This document shows positions 1-9,329 of a DNA stretch of 23,569 bases, piece by piece. The stretch's first letter is position 1. Each line of letters starts with the position of its first letter. A model generated the notes under the pieces. It made no database searches, was not told the DNA's origin, and saw nothing but the letters and a program-made list of their open reading frames with translations. The position numbers and the translations under genes were made by a program. Origin of the DNA: Haplomitrium mnioides (lineage: Eukaryota > Marchantiophyta > Haplomitriopsida > Calobryales); the NCBI GenBank assembly GCA_049999725.1, contig JBNGIS010016959.1, positions 1 through 23,569 on the forward strand. The letters are read 5' to 3'.

Positions 1-178
1 TATATATAAAAGTAGCAACCACCAAAATAGCAATAAAGTGATTATAAAAGAGTGATAGAATGATAAAAGATCATACATGAAATAAAACATATACTGATAG
101 TTGATCAAGTAAGAGAATAAATGTAAAGAGATTATGATAATAAATCATGTTATATGACTTATAGAATACCCTATGTTG

Positions 179-190
179 AGGAGGAGAATG
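179..190 (+). other. Polypurine-tract-like site followed by a possible LTR start (TG)
   Basis: A purine run (gaggaggagaa) is followed at 189 by TGTTGGC. In copia elements a purine tract sits directly before the 3' LTR, which starts with TG. The equivalent site in copy 2 (20071-20084) reads tgagggggagaatgc. The arrangement is suggestive only. No full LTR could be delimited downstream, and the protease-like motif 400 bp further on does not fit a simple 3' end. Confidence 0.3.
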
Positions 191-589
191 TTGGCAAATG
201 CCTATACCATATCTGTAATATGGAATGAGACAAATTGCTCATACTCAGCATGTGAATGTGCACATTGCCCATATCCCAACCTATTGCAACTTATTTCTCT
301 CTACCTCTACATAAAGGAATTCTATATAGAAGAGCCAACTATGCGAGTGGAAGATAAGCTTCCAAAAAGGAAAGGTTTCCCATTGCAGGTAGAGAACAAG
401 CTTTCAAAGGGAGGGGCAAAGGCCAAAATAACTCTGGCCATCCTCATGCAAGAGGAAATAAAGGTGGCAGACCTTCTATTGAGAATAGATCTGCAGCCAC
501 TATTTGAGTTATTATATTGTGGGTGATATAGAACTGCCAGAAATACTACATGATCAATTACAATTCTCAAAACTTCCTTTTGGGGATAA

Positions 590-1262
590 AAAAAACTTAT
601 ATTATTGATAGTGGCAGCCCCCACACCTCTTGACACCAACTTGATTGGTTATCGATGGATATTAGTCAAAGAGTGTAATGCTAAAGGCACAATTGTCGGA
701 TATAAGACATGCCTTGTAGCCATGAGCTATGGACAGATACGTGGCACAGAATTTCATCTCAAATATGCCTCAGTTATAGATGCTATTTGTATATAGGTAC
801 CTAGTTGGCTTTTCCCTATGACATGACTTCATGATACATTTATGGTATATTGGGTAGCCAGATTTATATGAGAGCATCCTTAGGGCTTATTGCCATGGAA
901 TATCTACTATATTCAAGAGAAGCATGTCTCCAAGGGGAAACCGCAAAGCTACACAACTTCTTCTACACACACCATACCACTATGAGGCTCAATGGAGTGA
1001 GTACTTGGCATGGACCTATAGTCCCTCCAAAGTAGATATTAGATTGTAGGCCTTTAGTCCCTCCTATGCATCAATCCATGCCTATAGCACAGGATGGATA
1101 TATAGTCCGAATCACACGATCTACATATGGAGTTTTACAAGTGGCAGAGTATCAGAGATTTGAAGAAGAGATGTTAGCCATGGGTTTCACATGCAAACAT
1201 AACATCATGATTATTCATTACACATGTTGAAAATGACTTTATCATTGTCCCCATATATGTTG
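590..1262 (+). pseudogene. Copia protease motif fused directly to RT (copy 1)
   Basis: Around 600-630 one frame reads YIIDSGSPHT, resembling the DSG active-site motif of the copia protease at 16.6 kb (CIVDSGSSHT). Within the same 30 bases the next frame opens RT with LIGYRW, then YKTCLVA and SVIDA up to about 790. After a gap, 1105-1200 gives RSTYGV (the YGLKQ site) and MLAMGFT, and 1225-1262 gives DFIIVPIYVD, the start of the YVDD box. Pre-integrase and integrase, about 1.5 kb in the fuller element, are missing. Between the RT blocks lie the motifs HGPIVPP and CRPLVPP, cut by a stop. Frameshifts and stops make this a pseudogene. Confidence 0.7.
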
Positions 1263-1338
1263 ATGAGGAAGAGAAGAGAGCAATTGAGAAGGATATACCT
1301 TGATTGTATTGGAATGAATGCTTCTTCTTTTTCTAACA
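1263..1338 (+). mobile_element. LTR 3' end (U5) fragment, plus orientation
   Basis: The sequence gatgaggaagag...ggaatgaatgcttcttc...ctaaca matches the LTR end read on the minus strand at 5300-5216 and, less closely, the plus-strand LTR at 5379-5498. It ends in CA and is followed directly by a priming-site-like sequence. The left part of the LTR is missing, because the fragment joins RT sequence inside the YVDD codons. Confidence 0.6.
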
Positions 1339-1352
1339 CATTATTAGCACGA
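1339..1352 (+). other. Primer-binding-site-like sequence after LTR end
   Basis: The bases cattattagcacga correspond to the TTATCAGCACGA-type sequence that follows the LTR in many plant copia elements. Four such sites occur in the window: here, 5202-5215 (-), 5499-5512 (+) and 19640-19652 (-). Each sits directly after an AACA LTR end. Confidence 0.5.
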
Positions 1353-1484
1353 ATTGTTTACATTGCACATTCCAGATACGGCAACAATGAATATGTATCC
1401 TATTGAATAAGAGGAAAAACAACAAAACAAGAAGACAATGAAAGTGCTTCCATTGAAACATGTGCAGAGATCTTGAAGAATCAT

Positions 1485-1712
1485 TTTGTCCAATCAATCC
1501 AAACATTCATCTATATGGTGTTGATGATTGAAAATTCAAATCTCTATTGCATTCATGATCATAGAATTCAAATGTACAAGGGTGCATATTGCATTTTCAA
1601 ATAAGAAAGAAGATCAATGAGACTTATAATCTATCTTTCATGTATGATAACACTTTTGAATGCGATGAATTGAATTTTAGTGAATAATAGAGTATGAAAA
1701 ATGTATGCTTCC
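1485..1712 (+). repeat. Left arm of a long-range inverted repeat
   Basis: Read on the plus strand, this is clearly similar to the reverse complement of 19753-20030. Shared stretches include atagaattca, aagaaagaagatcaatgag, atctatctttcat, gaattgaattt and atgcttcct in the same order. The region codes for nothing recognisable. Its proximity to LTR ends in both places suggests LTR or leader sequence of the copia family. Confidence 0.65.
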
Positions 1713-2125
1713 TTGTTTTCTTTATGTTGATTGTTGCATGATTTCTTGGCTTGCTTCCTAGTAGGTCTGCTTTTTGAAACTTCATTGCAAATTTCTGATC
1801 TTATTTTATTCTTGTTTAATCTATAGATCAAAATTGAGTAGAGTAGTAGGAAACCCAAGTGAAAGAGTATGTCTTATCATAAAATCCCACACTTTCATCA
1901 AGGATATTGGCATATGCCTTCAAATTATGTGCCATAAAGTGTGCACAAAACAACACAACAAACCACGAAAGAAAAATATTATTCAGAATAGTTGGCATGT
2001 ATATAAGCCTCGACAACACTCTATTTCTTGTTACTTATCTTTTTACTTCAAGATTTTCAATGTCGAATTCGGATATAAGTTGGATTGGATATAGCATATA
2101 TAGCTGAAAATATAGCAGAATATAT
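1713..2125. other. Unassigned AT-rich sequence
   Basis: Only short overlapping open frames on both strands (60-106 codons) are present. None has recognisable motifs. I see no repeat or RNA gene here. Confidence 0.4.
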
Positions 2126-2129
2126 CATA

Positions 2130-2420
2130 TATAGCTTTGGGACCTAAAACTCCTCCATCATTTCTTTCAAGAAAACTAATAGAAAGTACTTCAAGACAAT
2201 CCTTTTGCATAAATATTGGCTTGTATTTGGTAAGCATACTTATTCTTTTTCGAGATTTCTCTTGGAATATGGATATCATTTAAAAGTTGTACATCCTTCA
2301 CATCATGAAAACAAACTTGAGTAGGAACATATGGTTTCTGTTGTTCAGCAAGTGTACCAGGTAATCCTCAATTTTTGATAGAGCAATATTTTTGTCTAGA
2401 TTATCTTATAGAATCATTGA
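2130..2420 (-). repeat. Unidentified dispersed repeat, copy 1 (inverted relative to 7895-8175)
   Basis: The minus strand here aligns by eye with the plus strand at 7895-8175. Shared stretches include cagaaaccatatg, catgatgtgaagg, tatccatattc, aagagaaatc, aaatacaagccaat and ttgaagtac, in order, with small gaps. The minus strand has a 78-codon open frame (2043-2279) containing KYKPIFMQKDCLEVL. The plus copy encodes KYKPMFLQKDCVIEVL. Conservation of the peptide suggests decayed coding sequence of a repeated element, but I do not recognise the family. Confidence 0.6.
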
Positions 2421-2574
2421 AGTGAATCATGTGTATTACTCCACTAGAGTCCAATTCAAACGTTATCCCAAAGGGGTTTACCACCTAGTAAGTCGGCAAG
2501 CATGGCTGTATTTTCACAACAAAATCTGACTATTCCATAGGCTACATCAACGTTATACTTCCATCAACACACAA

Positions 2575-2685
2575 AATCTGGTGACAAGGCTATATGTCAC
2601 TTTAAAAAAAAAATATGGTGACCAAGCTATAGGCCCTTAAAAACAAATCTAGTGACAAGGCTATAAGGCCTTAAAAAAATCTCTA
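2575..2685. repeat. Short minisatellite, three units of about 35 bp
   Basis: Three imperfect units begin at about 2579, 2616 and 2650. Each contains gtgacaaggctata followed by an A-rich run. No coding role is apparent. Confidence 0.7.
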
Positions 2686-2689
2686 GGTT

Positions 2690-4910
2690 TTTGGTATCAA
2701 GCAAAATGACTCACATTACTTGTGTGTTTTGCTCTTAAAAGTTTCTTCAACATTTCCACATCTCAAGACACTAGCGTAAGCATACAAATAATTTTCATTT
2801 TCAAGACAACCTTCAAATACTCAGGATCAGCCATCACGATCCATGTTGTCTTTTGTTTTAGGCTCTCCATTGATCTCATAGATTCATGTCTTATTTGAGA
2901 TAAGCTCTGCAACATGCAAATCATGGATTACCAGCTCAGTCATTCATGAACAATACCCTTTCAACCTTTATTTGAGAAATAGTTTGTAGTAGTATAAATG
3001 TTGATCTATGAGTTTGAGAAAAGCTTGCCCATCCACGAATGCACAATGGGATCATGTAAAATGCCTACACTTTTTGTTGGGTCATATCAAGTGCATCAAA
3101 GTAACAAACGACCAACTTGTCATGCTTGATTCAAAATTACTTGATCTCATCAAGCTCGAATTACTCCTCTTGTAATTGTCTATAGCTTTGGGCTTTGCCT
3201 TGGAACTCTCATTCGGTAGCAATATCACATATATACTAGCTGTAGTCTCGATTTAGTGTCATGATTTTGGCCAGCTTCTTCATAGAGCTTCGTCTAGAGA
3301 AAATCATCTCAAAAGGAGTCATTATGAGGAAATTCGTCCATTCAAAAAAATCAACGCAAATCTAGATTTCTTTAGTCTACTTCAATTTTCTAAGGCTATT
3401 AATTGATCTTCTTCAATAAGCAGATTAGTTTGAGTCGCTGGTTGTTGATTTTCCGTAGAAGTTTGTCATTCAATTTCATCAAGATTCTTTGTTTCTTATT
3501 TTTCTATAGAGTAATTCGTTTTCTGTAGATTTATCTTCAGCAACTATCTTCTGTATTTGATTTCTTGTGATGATGTTTTGTTGTAGCACCATTCACTTGT
3601 CATTAGAATGCAGAGAAAACCAAAGAGCGGTGTCTGCTTCCTTGCATATGCTTCTCTCTTCTACAAAAGCGATATTAAACATTACCTCCTCTACATCCAC
3701 GCCTATGGCTGTTGCTGCTTGCTCAATGAACTTCTTTCCCAATGGAATTTGGACAAATTGAAGGCAGAATTGGATGAATTGAAGGCAAAATTGGCCTTCG
3801 AGGTCTAGGTCCCTCTAAGGATTGTCTGCTAGTACCATCTTTGTGAACGTTAAATTTTGTAGATACTACCTCTCAAACAATTGCCTTAGATGTAGAGATT
3901 AAGAGTAAACTTCAAGCTCACGCCATTCATGTTTCGTGTAGTATGTCTCTTGACACGTTGCCACTTTCAACTATTCCTAAAACATGCAGCGATGGGAGTG
4001 TGGCAGAAGCAAAAGAAAATGAAGTAGAGTGAAGGTCTCACAACTCTACAAAACTTGCAGTCTTCAAAATTTAAAATGTCTTTGAACCTTTGCATGGCTT
4101 TGAACCAGTTTGGCATTGTTCAATCACCGGATGAGTTCTCCCATGAAAGGAATTTAGAGCTTTGGTTATGTTTCAGCATGTAATCTGAGCAAGAATCCTC
4201 TTTGATCCAAGAGGTTTCTTTCCAAGAATAAAATGTGGTAGTGTTAGTTAGCATAGAAGCCTCAAAGTCAAACTAGTAAGCATCCATGCTACTCATCTTA
4301 ATCTCAATAAAGATGCCAAGAACATTCTTTAGAAGTTGAGCTACTGCTCGAGCACCCCTTCAAGGAGGAGATTTAGCTTGGTAATACCATTTTGTATGGA
4401 CATCCATCCCTGCTCAAGCTCTATTACTTTTTGTTCCATGTTCATTGTTATAAAACCAAAATTTTGACAAGAATCAACATGGTATTAACATGGTTGCATG
4501 AACGTAACGACAAGTTCAATATGAGAAACAAATCATCACAAGATTGCAATGCAAAGGACTAAGATGGTCGTTTGCAACATCAGCCAAGGTCAATAGTAAG
4601 CCACATCCGATGTAGGCTTGGAAGGTCAGAGTCAATATTGCGAGCTTATATGTGGCAATGCATGATGACATAACGTATTCATCATGAGAGCTCATCAATC
4701 GTTCAGTTGTTCTTGATGAGCACCAATGTCAACATGTTGATCAATCAATGTCTTGGCAATCTTGTTTTTTCATATGCTGCTACTTCAATCTCCATCTTGC
4801 AAATGATTCTTCTTCCAAATCTTGTGCCTTCAAAAATGCCTAACTTCTTTCGAATACCATCAGCTTTAGCCACACTTGCAAGATTCTATTGCAATGTAGA
4901 TGCACAATGC
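2690..4910. other. Unassigned AT-rich stretch, possibly the interior of a decayed minus-strand element
   Basis: No gene can be supported. The minus strand has short open pieces such as EQAATAIGVDVEEVM (near 3700) and MEQKVIELEQGW (near 4430). The second has the look of the start of a retrotransposon gag coiled region, but the frame breaks after about 30 residues. Because an LTR end pointing leftward lies at 5216-5300, this stretch may be the interior of that element. That is inference from position only. Confidence 0.25.
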
Positions 4911-4912
4911 TT

Positions 4913-5131
4913 TTACATTTCAATTGTCCGCACAAACAATTCTGATAGCACATGGCCTTGACCATTAAGTTTGTTTTGTCGAGTGAATCTACAGTTCTCT
5001 CCTCCAACATACGTCAATTTCCAAGGAAGAAAGTTCCTCTGCAATTTCACTGACAATAGTGAATCATGAGGAACGTTCTTCAAACTCCATATATTAGATC
5101 CAAAACTCCATCGCAATTCTTTTGAAACCAT
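4913..5131 (-). pseudogene. 72-codon open frame downstream of the leftward LTR end, unknown product
   Basis: The frame starts at an ATG about 70 bases past the priming site at 5202-5215 and encodes MVSKELRWSFGSN..., basic and tryptophan-containing, ending in LFVRTIEM. In that position a gag start would be expected. I see no zinc knuckle, gag domain or other motif, and the downstream sequence has stops in every frame. It could equally be chance. Confidence 0.2.
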
Positions 5132-5201
5132 GCAAGAGGAAGAACAAAAAAAAAAACTCTATTTTTTTGAAAATAATAATATTAGAGCAATATTAGAGCG
5201 T

Positions 5202-5215
5202 TAGTGCTGATAAGG
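5202..5215 (-). other. Primer-binding-site-like sequence (leftward element)
   Basis: The minus strand reads ccttatcagcacta directly after the LTR end ctaaca. It is one of four matching sites in the window. Confidence 0.5.
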
Positions 5216-5305
5216 TGTTAGGAAAAGAAGAAGCATTCATTCCATTATGCAATCAAAGTACGTGTTTCTCAATTTATCTCTCCTCTTCCTCATCTACTCT
5301 CATCT
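5216..5305 (-). mobile_element. LTR 3' end, minus orientation
   Basis: The minus strand runs gatgaggaagaggagag...tactttgattgc...ggaatgaatgcttcttc...ctaaca, matching the fragment at 1263-1338 and the U5 of the LTR at 5379-5498. It lies back to back with that LTR, so two elements of one family point away from each other. The LTR start, probably further right, could not be placed. Confidence 0.58.
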
Positions 5306-5378
5306 CATATTCTCAATTCAACATTTATAATTGTTCCAACAACATCATCCAATTATAGATTGGGATAAATATTACTAG

Positions 5379-5498
5379 TGTTACTCATACTTGTACTAAC
5401 CATACTTTAATAGTATATATAAGAAGGTGATGAGGAGAGGAGACTGTTTGATGTGCATACTTTGATTGTGTTATTGAATGAATACTTCTTTTTCAACA
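5379..5498 (+). mobile_element. Short LTR (about 120 bp), plus orientation
   Basis: The segment begins TGTTACTCATAC and ends TTTCAACA, the TG...CA ends expected of an LTR. It holds a TATA box (5414-5422) and the family U5 block (tactttgattgtg, gaatgaatacttctt), and it is followed by a priming-site-like sequence. About 120 bp is short for an LTR but falls in the range of short-LTR copia and TRIM-like elements. No partner LTR was found to the right, so the element is incomplete or degraded. Confidence 0.5.
5414..5422 (+). promoter_or_regulatory. TATA box of the 5379-5498 LTR
   Basis: TATATATAA lies 35 bp inside the LTR and about 75 bp before its end, the usual place for the LTR promoter. Confidence 0.45.
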
Positions 5499-5512
5499 TG
5501 TTATTAACACGA
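5499..5512 (+). other. Primer-binding-site-like sequence
   Basis: The sequence tgttattaacacga directly follows the CA end of the LTR and matches the three other sites in the window with two to three differences. Confidence 0.45.
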
Positions 5513-7890
5513 GCTCTATTCCAAAATTTTTTTTTAATTTAAAAACAATTGTTGCTCTCTCTCTCTCTTCCTACTATTTTATTTGGAGAAAAACCAAGCT
5601 CATGCCTCTCAACATGCCAATAACAACAATGTAAGGATGTTTCTATTTATTAGACGACTTCAAAATGTTGAAACCGTCAAATATGTTCTCTATCATGAGG
5701 ATGAGAGTGGTCAAACCCAATAGTGCATGATAAAAACTCTAGTACTTATGGTACTTGTGTTTCAAATTTGGTCTAAAGATCAGTGCTAAAATCTGTACAT
5801 GAAAAGGATTGTTTTAGAATAGTGCGGCAAAAAGTTTTTGAATGCCGCATACACAAAGAAAAACCACCAAAAGACTAACAAAATTCTTTTTTCAGTAGAG
5901 TTGCTCGATCTGGAAAAAATATGCCTCCAATCTTGCAAAGACAAAGATGGCGATACCAATGTTGCGCTGCTTATAATAAACATTATGTAGGGTGGAAAAA
6001 ATGGTTGTGTTGCAATAGGTTAAATTGACTAAAAGAGATTGATTCACCACTACAAGATCAATTGGAGAATAGGAAGGAGGGATGAATGACTCAGTCTCCT
6101 ATGTCATGATGTATGTAAGAACATTGCTACCATTGACAGCCAAAAAAGCAAGCAATGCGCTAATCCCCTTCATAATCCATGGCAAAAGATTCAAGCCCCA
6201 TCCTACCCATCCATTGCAATTGAATAGAATGCAAATAAATGTGAGGTCTAAAGTGGAATTTGCAGGAGTGTAGTCCAAGCAAGGGATGTGCTCTATTTCT
6301 CCAGATTCAAACAAATTGTGTCTAAAAACATTGTCGAAGGTGTTGGCATGAACTCAAAGATTTCAATGCCATGGAGTATGAAAGAAACTGGCAAGAAAGA
6401 GGCATTTTTCCAAAGACTATAGGAAAGTTTGGGTCTTGGTTAACATTTGAGGTGTCAAAATTGATGGACATAGAGAATTGCTGAAATATAATCGCAGCTC
6501 TGAATCATTTTGACAAAGAAAAAAAAAAGCAATGAATACTCAACAACAGCCATGATTTATAGGTGCAAGTTATCTATTTACAATTGAATCCTCAACGGTG
6601 ACAATGATTTTTGACCCTCAATTTTTGTGTTTATAGTGAAAAAAAAAAGGCGCTACATCACCAACCACTGTTATGATTTGTAAGTATAATTATCTATGAA
6701 CAAGAAAAGAGAAAGAGAATCTAACAAATAGGATCTGAAGTTGTCATTTTGGCCACGGTCATAGGTGTTGTCTTCTCCTACTACTGCTTGGCCAAGAAGA
6801 GAAATTGGCGGAGAATGTGCAGAGCTATTAGAGCTGGCAAACCAGTTTCTTCATGCTGCAAGCATTACAGAAAGCATGAACTATCCAAATATCATGACCT
6901 TACTTGACAAATCAATGAAGAAATTTGATGCAAAAATATGCAATTTGATGAAGAAATCGATGAATGAACTTGAGCCTATGGAAATGAGAATGTTCAAAAG
7001 TTGAAGGAGAATGTTGCACGCTAGCAAGGCTTGTAGTCTAGTTTTGGCGAAGTAATTGACAATTTGAGGATTGAAAGAGTAGCGTCAAAGCAATGAATAA
7101 AAGGACAAAAAACCGCTCGAACTGTTGATCAAGAACCAACTTCTTTTATTTTTTCAAATGCTAGACCAGATTTCAATATGATTGGGATTCGTGTTTTGTT
7201 ACTATAGTCATACTTGTTTGATCACATTGATCATCAATGTTGCTCCACAATTTATTGACAACTTGAGCTACCATCTCCTCTACAATACTAACCCATGAAG
7301 ATTTTCTCTATTTTTACATATGCCATATATAACTAGAGGTCATTTTTCCTACACAAGCTATTAGTCAGCATCAAAATTTGTTTGTTTAGAATGGCCTTTG
7401 AAGATTGGTCTTTTGTTGACAGTTGGAGTTTGCCCAAATTCTTTGAAGACCAACATTGAATTTCACAATGATGTATATTTCCACGATACATTGATCCTCA
7501 ACTATTGGATGCAAAGCTTGCATAATGTTGTTCAAGGCATAAATATGATATTCCATAAATCATTTTTCTGGGACAAACTATCTCTGTAAAGTGCTATTCT
7601 CGTAGACGGAGAAGTAATCAATGGGCGCCATAAAGTGGGTTCTAGTTGGCTTCACAAAGGGTTCAAGCGCCTTTTTAGCACTTACAAGAAAGGAAGTCTT
7701 CATATGGACAATTTTTGCTTTGAATCTTAGCAGACAAAACCACGTTGGTTGTTGCAAGCTTGATCTAATTTTGCATTTGTGGATGGCCGCTCCAAGCTTG
7801 TTTCCATTCTGTATTCGTAGATGGGCCGCTTAGGTTGCAGTGGGAGCCAAACAATGAGCAAGAAACAATCATATGTCATTGTGAAACTAC
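5513..7890. other. Unassigned sequence, possibly the interior of the rightward element
   Basis: A CT run lies at 5555-5568. There are only scattered frames of 60-80 codons without recognisable motifs. Near 6738-6800 one frame gives a hydrophobic run followed by basic residues (VVILATVIGVVFSYY then KKRNWRRM), which looks like a membrane segment but is isolated. No retroelement domain could be read despite the LTR at its left edge. Confidence 0.25.
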
Positions 7891-7894
7891 AGCT

Positions 7895-8175
7895 ATGCTT
7901 GAGGAATGGAAGAATGTCAACTTACTAGGAACTATTGTCGACTTACCAAGATTACTTGGTACACACAGAAACCATATGTGCCTACTGAAGTTGATTCTCA
8001 TGATGTGAAGGTGGTATTGCTTTTAACTTATATCCATATTCTAAGAGAAATCTTGAAAAAGAACAAACATACTTACTAAATACAAGCCAATGTTTCTACA
8101 GAAAGATTGTGTTATTGAAGTACTACCTACTAACTTTCTTGAAGTAAATAATGGATATGAGAATTTTGCCGACCC
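7895..8175 (+). repeat. Unidentified dispersed repeat, copy 2
   Basis: This is the partner of the repeat at 2130-2420, in opposite orientation. It encodes KYKPMFLQKDCVIEVL and then NFLEVNN in one frame, matching KYKPIFMQKDCLEVL and SFLERND in the other copy. Relative to the other copy there is a deletion of about 9 bases near 7962. Both copies lie 2.7-3.0 kb downstream of the priming site of their respective back-to-back LTR, which would fit equivalent positions in two copies of one element. Confidence 0.6.
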
Positions 8176-8846
8176 TTTCAAATAGCTCAAGTTAATCCTT
8201 GGTAGTAAACATATGGAAGGATTTTAGGATGGCTTAATGGCAGAGATTTGTTTTACTCAAGAGCAAAATGTTTCCTCCCATTTGAGAAAACTCTTTATGA
8301 CCAACTTGAAGATTGTTTCAAATGCAATGTCCTAAACTAGATATATCCCTATAACACTACTCCTTGGCTGATTCTTCTTTTAATAATGAGCCACACTAAG
8401 AACTATATGCAATGTAAGTCCAAATCCTATTCTATGTGTGGTCTCATTAAAACCCTCCCGCTTTCTTCCAAGAAAAAGAGTGCCACCATATAATTGATGG
8501 GTAATAATGAAAATATGATCATAATGTGTGGAGTGTTGTAAATAATAGAAATTTCAAAATGTCGCTTTAATAGTAAAGCTAATATGTGGTGTTGTTGTGG
8601 GTGTTGTTGCGTTCTCATAGTTGTATCGTTGCGTCATGTGTGCTTATATCCTAGAAATCTGTCTGAAAAAGTGATATTAGCCCCAAAAGCTGAGGAGTGA
8701 GTTAGCTAAAACTTTGACTGTCATTACATGTATGACATTTTTGACAAATTAGATAATGTTCAAAATAAATTATTGTATATGCAATCCTTGATATTCATGA
8801 GAAGTTATGTGACACATTTTTAGGATACAATTATGCAAATTCCTGA
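8176..8846. other. Unassigned sequence before the gypsy element
   Basis: I see no gene, and no 5' LTR for the gypsy element that follows. In particular, the gagtcactttt subrepeats of its 3' LTR are absent here. Confidence 0.45.
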
Positions 8847-9329
8847 TATAAGAGAAGAAGAAGCATAGACTGCTTTGTTTGGGGATTGAAGCCTCACACG
8901 AGAATAGAAGTTACTATGAGAAAGCCTACTCAATTAAAAGAAGCAATGCGTATAGCGGAGCAACATGACTCATTACTCACGGCTACACAAATAAGATCTC
9001 ATCGTCAATCATTTGAACAACGTTCTCCAAACCTTGCAAGATCTAGTGGAATTAAAATTCCAACAAGAATTCAAGGTACCTTGTTCCATCTTGATGGTAT
9101 GATTGAGAAGCACTCTTGTAGAATGTTGGTCGATAGTGGGATTTATGAAGATTTTATGTCACTACGTTTTGTTAAGGTAATCAAAGCAAAATATAGGCCT
9201 ATCAAGGGGAGTGTTATAACTATGGCTGATGGCCAAAAACATGACGTGTTTTGCTCTCAAAAGCCATTCCTTCTAAGGATTGGAAAGGAGTATGCAGAAT
9301 CCATGCAATTTATTATTGCACCTGTATAA
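8847..9329 (+). pseudogene. Gypsy gag C-terminal remnant joined to aspartic protease
   Basis: The frame opens after a stop at 8844 and reads CFVWGLKPHTRIEV and LKEAMRIAEQHDS, the conserved end of the Ty3/gypsy gag capsid domain. The usual CCHC zinc knuckle is not present between this and the protease, so sequence has been lost there. The protease follows with CRMLVDSG: the catalytic Asp-Ser-Gly is intact (GAT at 9132), though the residues after it (IYEDF) differ from the usual A-T/S pattern. A TAA at 9327 falls just before the conserved YDIILGLPWL, which continues in the same frame. In life this part would make capsid and cut the polyprotein. Confidence 0.85.

Larger units (their letters stand above)
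170..1262 (+). mobile_element. Decayed Ty1/copia fragment, copy 1 of a protease-RT deletion family
   Basis: This stretch matches 20060-20800 in the same orientation, starting from an agaatacc...gagg[ag]ggagaatg block. The two copies share the order purine-rich tract, an unassigned 400-bp leader, a protease-like IDSG motif, RT motifs, and a GP[IL]V-containing spacer. Copy 1 extends further into RT, reaching the YVD of the catalytic box before it stops at an LTR end near 1262. Integrase is absent. Several stops and frame changes show that it is dead. The homology is seen directly by reading both copies. The assignment to copia rests on RT motif order and on similarity to the fuller copia at 12.9-17.7 kb. 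The left boundary is approximate. Confidence 0.72.

Noticed and set aside
1-170. Promoter from the TATATATAAAA at the window start
   Set aside because: It is in very AT-rich sequence with no gene or LTR structure around it.
173-526. 117-codon plus-strand frame as a gene
   Set aside because: It lies in the leader of the copy 1 fragment, its counterpart in copy 2 is not open, and no motif is present.
3567-3808. Two overlapping plus-strand frames, one ending in a short Leu/Lys-rich helix (KLKAELDELKAKL)
   Set aside because: Both are under 70 codons. The helix comes from a short local duplication (gaattgaaggca), and nothing upstream or downstream supports a gene.
6738-6890. Hydrophobic run plus basic residues as a membrane protein fragment
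   Set aside because: A single segment with no upstream start, cut by stops soon after. No homology is recognised.
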